From Undaria pinnatifida (Eukaryota > Sar > Phaeophyceae > Laminariales > Alariaceae), in assembly GCA_012845835.1 (NCBI GenBank), contig JABAKD010000026.1, forward strand, positions 868,001-932,000: a stretch of DNA of 64,000 nucleotides, written 5' to 3'. Each line of letters opens with the position of its first letter. Position 1 is the stretch's first letter. A program made the position numbers and the translations under genes. A model generated the notes under the pieces. The model had not been told where the DNA came from and made no database searches. It saw nothing but the letters and a program-made list of their open reading frames with translations. Shown here piece after piece: positions 23,352 through 34,634 of this stretch.

Positions 23352-23807
23352 CTCCATCGAACGAGTGGGTTGTGCGTTGCTAAGCGCCAATGAGGAGAAC
23401 CGACACAAGACCTTCGTCGGGGGTAAGGTTGAGCACTCCTCCCGGCGGAGTAGGCAACGGGGGATAGGGATGCGAGTCCTCCTCCGCCCATGTACAACAC
23501 CATGGAGGAGAGGGACGCGAGCCCTTCCATGCCAATGCACAACATCATAAAGCACCTCCATCAGCAACTTCATCGAACATGATCGCGGACCTAGCTAACT
23601 CACTTCGCCAAGTACTGCAGATGACCAACGAGGCAGGGCCAACCACTCAAGAGTCACGTACGAGTCTAGACCCATAAGAATTCGTCAGAAAAATGAAAGG
23701 CTTGCTGGTCTGGAAAGTTTGAGAGCGGGCAAAGTGTTGCGTCAGCGTTTCGTGTTTTCCAAGGTTCTGTTCTTTCCTGGGCTCCGACTGAAGGGTTAAT
23801 AGACGTA

Positions 23808-24880
23808 TTGAAGGAAAAATCGATACCAGTAGGGCTTCCGGATGTTGACCTGTCACGACTCAGAAGTTACCTTGGGGAGGAGGGAGTAGATAAGTCGCTC
23901 AAGCTATGGTCACAACTGATCCCAAAAATCACAGCCCAACCAGTCCAAGAAATATTTTTTGCTGCGGGGTCACCCCAAGAAGCGTGGAGGGTGTTTGAGT
24001 CCCACTACGCTGTCAAAGGCGAACATGAGAGGGACACAGTAGAGGATGAGTGGAATGAACTGAGGCAGAAGGGAGATAACATCATGTCGTTTTTCGGTAG
24101 AGCAAAGGCCATAAGGATGAAGCTAGAATCATACGGAGATAAGCGACCAGACGCATCTATCTATGTGCTCGTAGAATGCTACCATTATTCAAACTATGTA
24201 GTGACCACGTTCTTCTACTTCCCGGTCTTTCGAGTCGTACCATGGAATATTTGCTCAGCAAAGCTTCTCACAAGCTGGAGTGCAATGGGAGATCAAGAGA
24301 ACAGAGAGAGGAGCCAAGGCATGCCCTGACCGCAGACGGCGTGGGTCGGGGCGACCGGGGTGAGAAAAATGCTGATGATCGGGGGCATGGGGAGCGCGAC
24401 CGACCGTACACCTATTGTGCGCACCACGGCGACGGGCAAGTCCACAACACCCCCGAATGCATCGTAATGCATCGAGAATTCGACAGATACTACGGCAAGC
24501 TCCACGAATACCTGCAGACGTGGGGACTCGGGCCGTACGCCGGACGCGGAGGAGGGCGCGGGGCGGAAGGTGAATATCGACAGCAACCGTACCCAAACGA
24601 CTCGGGTGCGCGTTGGAGTCGGGGCCACCCGCCGCGGCAGCAGAGAACACCGCCGCCAGGACACGGACTCGGGCGTGGCGGTTATGCAAAGCCCTTCCGC
24701 GAGAACCGGCATCATCCTTCCGGCGGGCGCGGCCGAGGCAGGAGCGAGGGCTTCGGGCAGGTGCCACCGCCAAATTTTCCTTCTAATTCGCTGCCGAAAT
24801 TTTCGTCCAATTTGCCGGCTGGACAATTTCCCGACGCACCGCGTCGCGCTTTTGCAGAGTGCATGGGATACTCGGGGTAG
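23808..24880 (+). pseudogene. Copia gag-like region, frame-broken
   Basis: A first frame (23808-24170) shows the helical gag core typical of copia elements, with a PQEAWRVFESHYAVKG-like block and a DEWNELRQKGDNIMSFFGRA block. The frame then changes near 24190. The continuing frame (24176-24880) encodes KASHKLECN, a CAHHG...H..PEC Cys/His cluster resembling the compact zinc finger of copia gag proteins, and a long Gly/Arg/Pro-rich tail. Gag packages element RNA. The upstream 23580-23700 may hold the original N-terminus in another frame. At least one frameshift is needed to join the parts, so it is not functional as it stands. Confidence 0.7.
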
Positions 24881-25087
24881 AGGGCAGCAGCGGGGCACTG
24901 GTCACCGCCACCGACGGCGGAGTCGGGAACTCCCGAGCAGCAGCAGCAGCAGCAGCAGAAGCTCCAACAACAGCAAGACGGCACGCCTCCTGCCACGTCT
25001 ACCTCTGCTACGGCAACTCTCTCTTCTCCGGCTCCCGGCGCAGCTCAAGCCAGCGGAGCTCCGCTGCAGCTCTTCATCGCACGTAGT

Positions 25088-25523
25088 GTGAAAAAAGGCA
25101 AGTCTGAGTCTGGTGATTCTATTGCTGTAGATCGTGATGGTGGGGTGCGTGGTAGCGTTGTAGGGCGTGTTGAGCCAGCGTTGATTACATGTGTTGCTAG
25201 CGCCCTTCGGTGTACCCCGGTGCAACCTAGGCCGTATGGTAGCGAGGATTGGGATGCGGACTCAGACGCAAGTGCCGTGATGTTAACAACAAAGAGGGCG
25301 TGTACAACATTCGCCACCCCACCGACCAGAACATACAGATAGGTGATTCGCGGTTGATCAGAGTAGAGGCAATCGGGGACGTCAATTTAGTATTTCACCA
25401 GCTCGATGAACACGGAAACCCGGAGGACGTTATGGCGTGTGTGCAATATGTGATTTACACTCCGTGGCCTGGCTTCAACCTTCTTTCGATTGGAAGGTGG
25501 CGCGCAAAAACTACTGTTCTGTA
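25088..25523 (+). pseudogene. Copia protease-like region, degenerate
   Basis: The frames here carry an ADSDAS segment where an aspartic protease would have DSGA, followed by a YNIRHPTDQNIQIGDSRLIR-like stretch, a DVNLVF strand, and a WPGFNLLSIGR segment matching the normal ...GFNLLSI end of copia proteases. The active-site Gly is replaced by Asp and the parts lie in two frames, so it is inactive. Just upstream (24938-24970) an imperfect CAG/AGC run encodes Gln- or Ser-rich filler. Confidence 0.6.
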
Positions 25524-26405
25524 AACCCCACTGGTACCCAGGCGGGAAGGCTTCGCTTCATTCGGGGATCGGCGAACGACTCCCTCTACGCCACTCGATT
25601 CCCTCCCCCTCTGAAGATACTCAGGGCTGACACAGGTCGCGTATGCTACTCTAGAAACATTACATGGGCGCCGCTGCCACAGTCGGGGGGGGGGGGGGGG
25701 GGGTTCAGTAGTCCCCCTTCCGCGCCAGCACCACCCACGCCGCGGGGGGTGTTTTTCTAGATTGCCTCGACGCCGCCCGCCACTGTCCGTACGCCGTCTG
25801 CAGCAGCCACTTGGTCGCCAACACCGCTTCTGTCGTCGCCGCCGCCGTGCGCGCACTCACCCAGCGCTCAGACCACGCCGCCGCCGGGACCGACTGGTAT
25901 GCCGCCCGCCGCAGCCGGTCCGCTGCCTGCGCACTCGCCCAGCGCTCACACATTGCCTGCCGCATGTTCGCCGATGTCGGAGTGGTCTCCCTCTTCCATC
26001 GAGGACGCCGCCTCGACGACATCGTCATCACCATTACCGGCAGCGACACCGACCCCGCGGACGTGCAGGAGGAGACAGCCGCCACCGGTCGCCGCAGGAT
26101 ATTCCTCCATGCTCACCCCCCACGCAACGAGGATGGTGGGCGAGAGGGACGACGAGCGCGTGCCCGAAAGGACCAGATCGGAGGGCCGTCAGCTTTCAGG
26201 CGTGCCCGAAGAAGCCGTCTCTACGCCGCTTCCAATGGCGACGCCGTTCGACCACGGGGTAGGACTCCTACTTCATGCGGGAGAGGATGTGCTGCTGTCG
26301 CTGCTGGCCAACCAACGGGCCCTGAACGCGCAACGAGTGCTCCTGGAGGGGCACTGATCTGGTGACCTGGGGGGCGGAGTCAAGAAGCATGAGAGGTCGG
26401 GAGGC
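25524..26405 (+). other. GC-rich stretch in place of copia integrase
   Basis: Integrase normally occupies well over 1 kb between protease and RT. Here about 880 bases hold a G run (25685-25703) and Pro/Arg/Ala-rich open frames on both strands, with no HHCC zinc finger and no D,D-35-E pattern that I can find. The integrase core appears deleted or replaced; the Pro-rich part may be the usual hinge between integrase and RT. Confidence 0.5.
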
Positions 26406-28160
26406 GTGGAGAAGATCAAAGGTGGACCGTCAGTCGACAACACGGGCGGGGGGGAGGGCGGGGGCAGCTATTGGTCGCGTGGGCCGTCGGGACGGAGAGT
26501 GCCACTCGGCGTTGTGTCGCGCCTCACCACGCGGGAGGATGTCGACGCAGCTCTTCGCAAGATGCACCCCTCTCACCTGCGGCCCGACTTACCCCTCTGC
26601 CACGCCAAGGACCTCCGCGTACCCAAGACGTTCAGGGAGGCGCGTGACAGCGAGCATGGCGTACAGTACAAGGAAGCGGCTAAGCGGGAAGTGTTAGGTT
26701 TGCTACAAGCCGGGGCGTTCAAAATTGTTGACGAGTAGCAACGAATAGACAACGTGACCAGTAGCAAACTCGTTTTTGACTGAAGGTTAATCAATTTGGT
26801 TGGCCTACGAAAGCGAAGGCGAGACCTGTAGCTAGGGGTGACATGCAGAGATAGTACATTGACTTTGAAAATTTGTACGCGCCTGCTGTTGCTTCGTCCA
26901 GTGTCTGTTCGTTGGCTGCGTTGGCGTGTGAACATGACCTAGAGTTGTGCCATTTCGATATCGACCAGGCTTTTGTGAGGGCAGATCTTGCCGAGGATGT
27001 CCACATGCGATTGCCAGAAGGGTGTGTTTCGTTGTCAGGGAAGGTTTTGACGCTGAGCGAGAGTCTTTTTTAGTGTGAGACAGGCATCCAGACAGTGGTA
27101 TGCGTTACCGATGAAGTGTCTTTGGGCTTGGGGTTTGTGCAGTGCTTGGCTGGTTCGTGTGTTTTTCGTTTGGTTGAAGGGGGGGAAGTAGCGATGCACC
27201 TAGTGGTGCATGTTGATGATATTTTTGCCGTGGGAAAGAAGGAAAGGTGGAATCAGTTCTCTAAGGATCTCGGCCGTCTCGTTCCAGTTAAGTCGTTGGG
27301 CGAGCTCAAGTGGTACTCGGGACGCTATTGCGAGAGAGAGGGAGGCAGGGAGGTTGACTATTTCGCAACAGACGTACACGGAAGAATTCGAAGAGAAGTA
27401 TGGTGTCGAATGGGGCAAAGCTATCCCGATTCCCACAACATGGAGGCTTTGGGATTTTGATGTTGACGAGCCTAGTGCTCTGTTTCCTTTCCGAGAGTTG
27501 ATCGGTGCGCTATTGTGGATTGCCTTGTTGACCAGGATGGGTATCGCGAATTTAGTGAGGGCAGTAGAGCAAGGTATTGCAGTGCGCCGATGCTGATCCA
27601 CTGGAAAGCGGCACGTAGTATTCTAGTGTATGCAATGAGGACGAGTTCTTTTGGGATTTCCTTCAAGAAGGGGACGTTGACGGGGATCAGTTTGATTTCG
27701 TTCGCAGATGCCGACTATGCTTCGCGCAGTACGAACAGGAGAAGCGTGTCGGGGGGGGGGGGTGATATGTGCGGGGGGGGCTGTGTCGTGGTACTCCAAG
27801 ACGCAGAAGTGTGTGACTCTCTCAACTACTCAGGCGGGGTTTGTGGCTATGTCGGACATGGGGAAGGATATTCTATTTCCGTGGCAGGTTTGGTGTTTTA
27901 TGTTGCCGAAGGCAAAGATGCCGTGCATTGCCAGGTATAAGGGTAACGAGGGTGCCATCCAAATCGCAAAGCACCCGATTTCGAACTCGAACTCGAAGCA
28001 CATTGACGTGAGGCATCACTTTTGGAGGGAACTGGCAGAAAGGAAGGAGGTCGAAATTATCCACGTAGCGTCGCAGTACCAGCATGCTGACTTCCTCACC
28101 AAGGCGTTACACAAGAGGGAGTTTGAATTTCAGCGGGGGATAGTGATGAATTTGACGTGA
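26406..28160 (+). pseudogene. Copia reverse transcriptase / RNase H, frame-broken
   Basis: The RT begins with a PKTFREARDSEHG stretch and Glu-Ala-Ala-rich helix (26625-26738), stops, then resumes with FDIDQAFVRADL and a MRLPEGC motif (26955-27030). The catalytic box reads VHVDDI (about 27207-27225) with both Asp present. The LIGALLWIA segment follows at about 27500, then RNase H with FADADYASRSTNRRS (27700-27750), SKTQKCVTLSTTQAGFVAM (27795-27855), and a terminal KHIDVRHHFWRE...ADFLTK segment ending at the stop before 28161. At least four frame changes or stops separate these parts. Copia RNase H normally ends close to the polypurine tract and LTR, as it does here. Confidence 0.85.
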
Positions 28161-28487
28161 TTTCTGTCTCGGATAGTGTTTCATTTTCTGACTTTCTACT
28201 TCTTACATGTTTCTTTGTTTTGTTCTCTGATGTATCTTTATGAGGGTTCAAGGACTTGCATTCAAATTGATAGATGAAAAATAGGAATAGTGTTTGAGTT
28301 TTAATGGTAATGGATGTGATGATAATGGATTTGAGTGTTTTAGCAAGTGGAGGGAGTGGATTGGAGTGTTTTAGCAAATGCAACATTTTCTTGTTTTCTG
28401 GACTTGAGTAAAGAATAACTCTGCAGTATTTTGGCATCTGGGAATGTACGTTTTAACAAGGTAGTCTGGATAAATCATGACAATGTT

Positions 28488-28501
28488 GCAAGTAGGGGGG
28501 C
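28488..28501 (+). promoter_or_regulatory. Polypurine tract of the copia element
   Basis: A GTAGGGGGGC stretch directly precedes the right LTR start TGTTGG at 28502, where plus-strand priming occurs in LTR retrotransposons. Confidence 0.6.
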
Positions 28502-28669
28502 TGTTGGACGTACTCACTCCATTGTCGGATTGCTAACAAGAATCCGTCGAAAAGATGGATCGGAGAATTTTGGGGGTTTCGTATATGTGTGGGATGGATC
28601 TCCACAACGGGATTTTGTGTTGTGGGTTTGTATGTGCCCAAATAATATCACTCTATTTTTCGACTCTAT
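28502..28669 (+). repeat. 3' LTR (copia element)
   Basis: Matches 23184-23351. Right of 28670 the two copies diverge: here a pyrimidine-rich stretch and a cluster of GGCTACCACGCC motifs follow. Either the LTR ends here or the left LTR is truncated. Confidence 0.75.
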
Positions 28670-28706
28670 TTTTGCCTCTACCTTGTGTCTTCTCTGTTTC
28701 TCTTCT

Positions 28707-28905
28707 ACGGCTACCACGCCAAGGGCTACCACGCCCCAACTACATTGCAAGGACTATCACGCCTTCACCACTGCACGGCTACCACGCCTGTGTACTTACA
28801 TCCCGGCTACCACGCCACAGTTCCGAGTTCCATTTCTGGGTTATCACACCTGAGCTACCACGCTCCACCACACACGTTGATCGGGTTATCACACCCGCCT
28901 TAGTT
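28707..28905 (+). repeat. Cluster of GGCTACCACGCC-like motifs
   Basis: At least eight copies of a 12-base motif (consensus GGYTAYCACRCC) occur in about 200 bases at irregular spacing of about 15-35 bases, separated by unrelated sequence. Irregular spacing sets it apart from an ordinary tandem repeat. Confidence 0.7.
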
Positions 28906-29209
28906 AGTAGTTGGTAGTTCACCGATCACCGACTACTACGCCACCTTTCTCCTCCACCTCCACCACCACCGGGGCGCCACACGTACCAACCTACTCCACA
29001 GACTGACTCCCGATTTCACTTATATGTGTTTCTGGTGGAGGCATGAATTGCGTCAGCTGTGATATATGCGTGTACCACCTTGGGTTTTACGTGTGTTTTT
29101 TTCTGGGGTATTCCTCAGCTCCAGGGTGACTGGAGCCTGTCCTGTGACCACGGACTTGATTATGCGGGTGAATGTGAGAACAACAACAACCACAACAACC
29201 ACTCAACGG

Positions 29210-29735
29210 CGGTAGAGTTGGGTCGTACGTGGTGCGTTAGGCATGGTCACCTACGATTCGCGCGTCGTTTTAGGCAGAAGCGGCGGAGCAGCAATGCTTA
29301 ATAATGGGGATGCTCGAGCGCGGATAGGCAGGCGACACCACAAGCCATGCTACGGCGCAGTCTGCGTGGAGGGAACTGCGCCGGCAGGAGGCCGGATTCG
29401 ACGACGAAGGAGGGGGGCGACTGGTCGTCGACGGGCGGGGAAGAGACGGATTGAACACTCCCTGAATAAGAATTTTTGTTTTTCAGATCAGCAACGCAAG
29501 CTGCGTGGAGCACTTGGTCTTTTCGGGCGGGAGAGAAGGTGAACCGATTGGAATTGAGTGTCAACGAGAGCAAGTGCGAAGGCGCGGGCGAGTGAGCTAA
29601 GGCGACGAGGTGGCCATGGAGAACCACTGCAGGAGGATGGGACACAAAAACCCAAGACCCGCACGCACACCATCATCATGAGAGCAGCGACCGTTTTTTT
29701 TCAGGGTGTTTTTACGAGGCAGTAGTACAACATGT
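29210..29735 (+). repeat. Composite repeat U, partial plus-strand copy
   Basis: This segment starts with GGTAGAGTTGGGTC, contains CATGGTCACCTACGA and GGAGGGAACTGCGCCGG, and ends with TTTACGAGGCAGTAGTACAA. It matches 38750-39300 directly and 35000-35515 in reverse. Frames on the two strands overlap and none resembles a known protein. Confidence 0.75.
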
Positions 29736-29754
29736 TATTTGCGTAACTGATTTT

Positions 29755-29967
29755 TGAAGTTTGTCATGAGGAGCTAACGATGCGAGGAGGCCGAAGGCCG
29801 ATGAGCATCGATTAGATGCTCTTCTATAAGGGGTCATGTGTGCAGGTGTGGGGGTGTACCCCTGCTCACGAACAGACACAAACGGACAAAAAACAGTTCC
29901 GAAAACTGCCCCACCGTGCCTATATTTTCTTGATTGCTTCATATTGAGGTTTGTCTGCCTGTCCCGC

Positions 29968-30033
<66 letters not shown>

Positions 30034-30600
30034 TCGCTTTGCTTTGGGGTGCGACGCGTACACCGAACCGATTCAGACGCGCTCGGGACTGTTAAACGCC
30101 CGCTATTTTTGCTTAAAGTCTTGCACTGCTCGTGTCGAAAGCTGTGCCGAGATCGCAGAGCTAGGCCATGTATAGCTAACTCTTACTAGTGGCAATTGTC
30201 ACTAGGATTTTATGCTCAACCTCCGCGTTCTCTCTCAAGCAGCAAGGAACACCATCACACACACCAACGCCCTCCCCGCCCCACCATCACAACCACCACA
30301 CCCCCGCTACCACCATCACACCACCAGCTATTCAGAAGCTTCCCAGGCTTGATAGTGGTGGTAGCTGCAGCAGGTGGTGACGGTGACGATAGATCGTGGT
30401 GGTGGTGGCTGCAGCAGGTAGGTGGTGGTGGTGATTATGGATCGTGACTGCTGTGTCGAGCTTGACAATGATCGGAGAAGGACAAGAGCGCTATCACAAA
30501 CACACACAGATTAGCATCCAGCAACACCACCACCACCACCACTACCAAACACCATCACTACCATCACCGCACGCACCGTCACTACCACCTAGTAGCTATA
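29755..30600 (+). repeat. Repeat B, plus-strand copy
   Basis: Reverse complement of 35930-36770, from the GATTAGATGCTCTTCTATAAGGGG part through the CTCAAGCAGCAAGGAACACC part to the TAGTAGCTATATGGAAGATGCACAG end. It contains a (TCTG)n array and many CAC/CCA-rich trinucleotide runs, which create spurious His/Thr/Pro-rich frames. Confidence 0.8.
29969..30032 (+). repeat. (TCTG)16 microsatellite
   Basis: Sixteen uninterrupted TCTG units. The inverted sister copy at 36541-36551 has only about three units. Confidence 0.95.
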
Positions 30601-30699
30601 TGGAAGATGCACAGTCGTGCAATACCGCTGTCCTGATGGTGTGGGTGTTGTGGCAGCATGTGGTGTGGTGGTGTGATGCTTTGGCTTGGGCGGGTTCCG

Positions 30700-32050
30700 C
30701 GGTAGAGATGAATATTTTTTGGGGGGGTTCCGTGAATTCTTCCCACGGACCCCCCAACCTTCGAATTTTTTTTGGCATGATTCTATGATGAAGTTATCAT
30801 GCTGTGTAAAATTTGGGGGGGAAATTCGTTCGTTTTCCCCGGGTTTCAATGGATATTAGTATATTCCGGTGGCTAAGAATCGAAACGCAAAACCCGGGGA
30901 TGGAGCCAAAAAATCCCCGGGTTTGAAAATGGCTCAGATGAAGCTACAAATTTCAGGTTATGGTAATTTTGGGGCGGGGATCACGAATCCGGCGTCAGAA
31001 ATTTCCAATTGTGATTGTGTGCAAAGTTATGGCACCTTCGGGCCACATGGTTTGCAGCCGCCGCTGCCGCCGCCGAAAACACCAAGAACAAATGTTCGTC
31101 ACCTACGTAGGAGGCATATTATTTAACAATCCCCCCAAAAATTCGAATCACGCTTTATCTACACGACACCCTGCCCGCTCTACCTCCATTTCTACGTACC
31201 GCCGCAGAAAGATTCCCCAAACTGTGTACCCGTAATCCTCTGCATCGAACAGAAGCTGCTCCTGCTCGGGAACTTTATTTCCTTCGTTTTTTTCTTTCTA
31301 CCACCGGCCCGTGCATCCGCCCCAGCGGGGTCGACCCCGGTGTCCATGATAACCTTCTCTTCAATCACATTCAACTGACGCCGAGGGACAAGAGCCGGGT
31401 ACGTCGAGAAAATCGTACACTTGTCGTAGTCACGCACTCGACACGCTGAGCAAAAACAAGACGCCGCCGAGGTGTACCATCTCAGACAAAGATACTTCAA
31501 ACGGCTTCGGATAGCCTTCGATTGGTTTAGTCTTTCCTCCCTTTACCCTCGAATCTATGCGGGAGGTGAGGAGCCTGAGGCCGAGTTCGTGCGGAGCCCA
31601 TGTCTGTTCAACCGTGTGTTGGTCCGCGCCAGCATACATGATGCGTGTACATCGGCCTTTGGTGGTAACCGCTGGGCCCAGGCCACCCAGCATTTTGAAG
31701 GCAGCCTCCCACCTCGAGGTGTTGACTGACCAACTTTCTGAGTGGCTCTACCCCCCCTAATTCGACCAAGCGGAGTCGAATGGCGAGGGCGTATCCAAAC
31801 GAAAAAGTCGGCAATGCGGCGAAAAAAAAAGTTCGGCCCGAAGGGCAACTTTTTTTTTCATACTTGTTTTTTAAACGGCATTTTTGGGCGTTTCAGAACC
31901 ATTCCTGAAGTCGATTTTTTTTTTTTTTTTTCCCCAAGGCGGGAGAGGCCATTCATCTTTACCGCGGAACCCGCCCTTGCCTTTGTTGTGCTCTCCTCTC
32001 TAGGGAACGCAGGTACCACCACCAGCAACACGGAAAAGGGATATTAGTAG
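30700..32050. other. Non-coding stretch with inverted similarity to 36960-38000
   Basis: The block around 31740-31860 (GTGGCTCTACCC, ATTCGACCAAGCGGA, then AAAAAAAGTT) reappears in reverse near 37090-37200. A TTTTTT run lies at 31917-31932. Minus-strand frames at 31192-31500 and 31430-31693 look more protein-like than their surroundings and include a Cys-rich FCSACRVRDYDKC patch. They may be a shifted relic of a transposase, but no family can be named. Confidence 0.4.
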
Positions 32051-32329
32051 TACCAGCAACTATCACCACCACCACAAACACCACAAACACCACCGCCACC
32101 AGTCGATCAACAGGAGCACGACAAGCTTGTTGCTCGTGGTGGCAGGTGTTCGTGGTTGTAAGGTTGCTGAGCTCGGTCGTAGTTCGTGCTCCCAGCCTCC
32201 ACGATACATGGTAGGTGATAGGTCACACCAGACCACCGCCAAGCCTATATTCCTGGTATGTACGTACTCGTACAGCAGCAGGGACATTGTTCTTTATTTA
32301 TTTACTTTTCTATCCGATTTTACATATAT

Positions 32330-32699
32330 TCATAGCTGCTTTCCCCCCCCCCCCGCCCCGAACGCCCCCTTCTTCCCCACCACCCGCACAATCGCCTAGA
32401 CCTAGCACCACACGTATAACGAACCCCTCACCTAGAACCCTTCCTCCCCCCCCTCCCCCCCCCAATTCCCTCCCTCCCCCCCCCCCGCCCCCCCCCCCCG
32501 CCCCCCACCCCCGCCCCCCCCCCCGCCCCCCCCCCCCCGCCCCCACCCCCCTCCCCCCCCCCCCCTCCCCCCCCCCCCCGCCCCCCCCCCCCGCCCCCCC
32601 CCCCCTCCCCCCCCCCCCTCCCCCCCCCCCCCTCCCCCCCCCCCTCCCCCCCCCCCCTCCCCCCCCCCCCTCCCCCCCCCCCCTCCCCCCCCCCCCCCC

Positions 32700-32740
<41 letters not shown>

Positions 32741-33190
32741 ACCCATCCCAACCCCACCCCCTCGAACACTCCGCCCTCTCTCTACTCACTGATTGTACGA
32801 CTTACCCCAGGATATATATGATAAGCTGATGCATTCTTTCCAAAACCGTCACATTTAACCCCTCGAAATAATGTATAGTTTCCACGCACAGATTTAGCTG
32901 CCCCACACGCCCCCCTCCCCGCCTCAACCCCCCCTCGGCCCCCATGATAAACTGGTGCATTTATGTTTGTGTTTTTTTTTTTCTCCCGAAACCGTCAGAT
33001 TTATCCCCTGGAAAGGATTTATAGCTTACACGCACAAATTGCCCGCCCGTCCGCCCCCTCCCCCCCTCCTCCCCCACCCCCTCCAACCCCACTCGCTTTT
33101 GATCAAAACCAGGCCCCCACGTCCTTTAAAACTCCGCCCCCCCCTCACCGGTTATTCGACTTACAGGATTCACTTGATTGAAGGATACAT
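32330..33190 (+). repeat. C-tract repeat family member with expanded C run
   Basis: The segment starts with the CCACCACCCGCAC-ATCGCCTA block shared with 7725 and 50985, then runs into almost pure C with scattered T and G (32443-32740). Two modules follow that contain ACCGTCAGATTTA-CCCCT and GCACA-ATTGCC (32840-33060). Related copies are at 37960-38290 and 40490-40960 (inverted), 41190-41345, and 50940-51300. Frames here are poly-Pro on one strand and poly-Gly on the other, from composition alone. Confidence 0.75.
32443..32740 (+). repeat. Near-homopolymer C tract of about 300 bases
   Basis: Runs of 8-40 C interrupted by single T, G or A. The last 40 bases (32701-32740) are C only. The tract is extreme in strand asymmetry and could form i-motif and G-quadruplex structures. 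Its length may also be imprecise because such tracts sequence poorly. Confidence 0.9.
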
Positions 33191-33199
33191 TTCCCTCCA

Positions 33200-33404
33200 C
33201 AGCTGTCAGATTTTGTCCTCCTCAGAAACGGGTTCTATAGTTTCGGCGCACAGACTGACTAAAATCACCCTGTTGACCCTGATAGCTACACTGCTGTAGT
33301 TGTAAGGGGAGTCGCCGACCTACATAACTCGTAATACGCGCGATCGGAGTAACACACACAGCTTGCAAAGATGAGTTTCGACGAAATCTTCGATCTCACA
33401 GCTG
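33200..33404 (-). repeat. CAGCTG-ended MITE, complete inverted copy
   Basis: Starts CAGCTGTCAGATTTTGTCC and ends GATCTCACAGCTG. The ends are inverted repeats (CAGCTGTSAGAT on each strand). The 205-base body contains the GTTTCGGCGC, TTGACCCTGATAGC, GGGGAGTCGCCGACC and CGCGCGATCGGAGTA blocks shared by all copies. There is no coding capacity. Confidence 0.8.
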
Positions 33405-33924
33405 GAGTGTCGTATTTTCATTTTTCATATTATTTCTGGTACGTACTCGTACAGGAGCAGCAGCATTGTTTCTCTTTCTTTTCTTTCTATCCGACTTTCA
33501 TTGTCTCAAAGTGAAATGCCGTACGTATAGTCTAGTTTATACCATAGTCTATTTTTGTTTTGTTTTTCACGTATGATATATTTGTGATTTTGTTTACAAG
33601 GTTTTTGCGCTGACGCGCATCGCTTAACAAGAAATGTTGGTGGGTGGTGTTGGTGATGGTGGGACAACCAGCCCCAGCCTGGGGAATCAACTGACCCACG
33701 CAGTTACTCTCTCACGCACAACCCACAACGTACACCCACCAACCTATACTTGCCCATAAACCAAAAAAGGTTTCTGTGCTGACACAAATCGCTGTAAATA
33801 CAAAAAGATCCGGTCAATGACAATTGCAGGAACACAGGAAAAAGAGAAAAACCGCCAACGCAGTTAGGAGTTGGACCACTTGAAGGCGTCTGTCACGCTC
33901 CTCATTCCCACCGTTCTTGTAGAG

Positions 33925-34630
33925 GAGTTTTATACCCTTCATGGAGAACGAGCCCCCGCAATTTTTAATTTTCAGGCACGGGCGTCGTAGCTGCGATGCA
34001 ACCTGTCAAATGGCTCGGAAAGGCGGGGCGATCATTGACATTTATTTTGTATTGTGGTTTTTGTGGTTTTAGGTTCGATTGCTCCTGTTTTACTGCATGC
34101 CCGCGTGTCGTCACTCTGACAGCACTCCAGACAGCAGGCGCGTTCGTCTACACTCACGATTATCGTGCGGTTCGTACGGTGCAGGCAGCCCAACCACTTT
34201 AGTTTGTAGCCGCGAGTTGGTTAGTTGTTGGAACAGGGGAACTCTATGCTGTAGTTGAGTGGATACCCGCGGCCATGTGATTTCAGTTTGCACATTGGAA
34301 ATTTTCACTTGTGCGCCTTCTTCGTATCGTGCGTTTTAGGCAGGAAAGGGTAGTACTTACCGGAGGATTTTGTTATTATTTATTTTGTTATTAGGGTGCG
34401 CCAGCCAGAGTTGGGCTGCGAAAGCAACTGAGTTTTATTGACACACGACGCGTATGAAAATACGTGGAAGTAAGTGTGGTGAGCTAAAGCTTTATTTTTC
34501 CCCATTCGCCGGAGGATAAAAAAAAAAAGAAATCTTCAGGTTTTTTCGGGTCTTTCTAGGCCTCCAGCACCTTTGTGTGACCATGAACTTTAGTTTTTTT
34601 TCACAAGAGTTAATGTGAGAAAACAACAAC
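33925..34630 (+). repeat. Right half of composite repeat U, plus-strand arm of a palindrome
   Basis: Contains CAGGCACGGGCGTCGTAGCTGCGATGC, the GTCACTCTGACAGCACTCCAGACAGCAGGCGCGT stretch (about 34108-34142) and the GTGCAGGCAGCCC stretch. It ends at GTTAATGTGAGAAAACAACAAC. It matches 39330-39860 directly and is followed at about 34635 by the same unit in reverse. Confidence 0.75.
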
Positions 34631-34634
34631 ATCT

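Larger units (their letters stand above)
23184..28669 (+). mobile_element. Ty1/copia LTR retrotransposon, decayed
   Basis: Similar direct repeats start with TGTYGGACGTACTCACTCC at 23184 and 28502. A G-rich polypurine stretch (AGTAGGGGGGC) sits just before the right repeat. Between them, in copia order, are gag-like sequence, a degenerate protease, then RT and RNase H fragments. The integrase core expected between protease and RT is not recognisable in about 880 bases. Several frame changes show the copy is dead. It lies between the two transporter gene copies. Confidence 0.88.

Noticed and set aside
28707-28905. CRISPR-like array
   Set aside because: Repeats of only 12 bases, degenerate and unevenly spaced, in a eukaryotic context with no cas genes.
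29836-30189. Cys/Leu/Ser/Val-repeat protein
   Set aside because: It is the reading of the (TCTG)16 array, and the sister copy has too few units to support it.
31192-31693. Transposase with a Cys-rich tail
   Set aside because: Two minus-strand frames would need a shift near 31480, and I could not match any named transposase signature.
32215-32829. 204-codon Pro-rich frame and opposite Gly-rich frames
   Set aside because: They exist only because the C tract contains no stop codons. Unit slippage, not coding, explains them.
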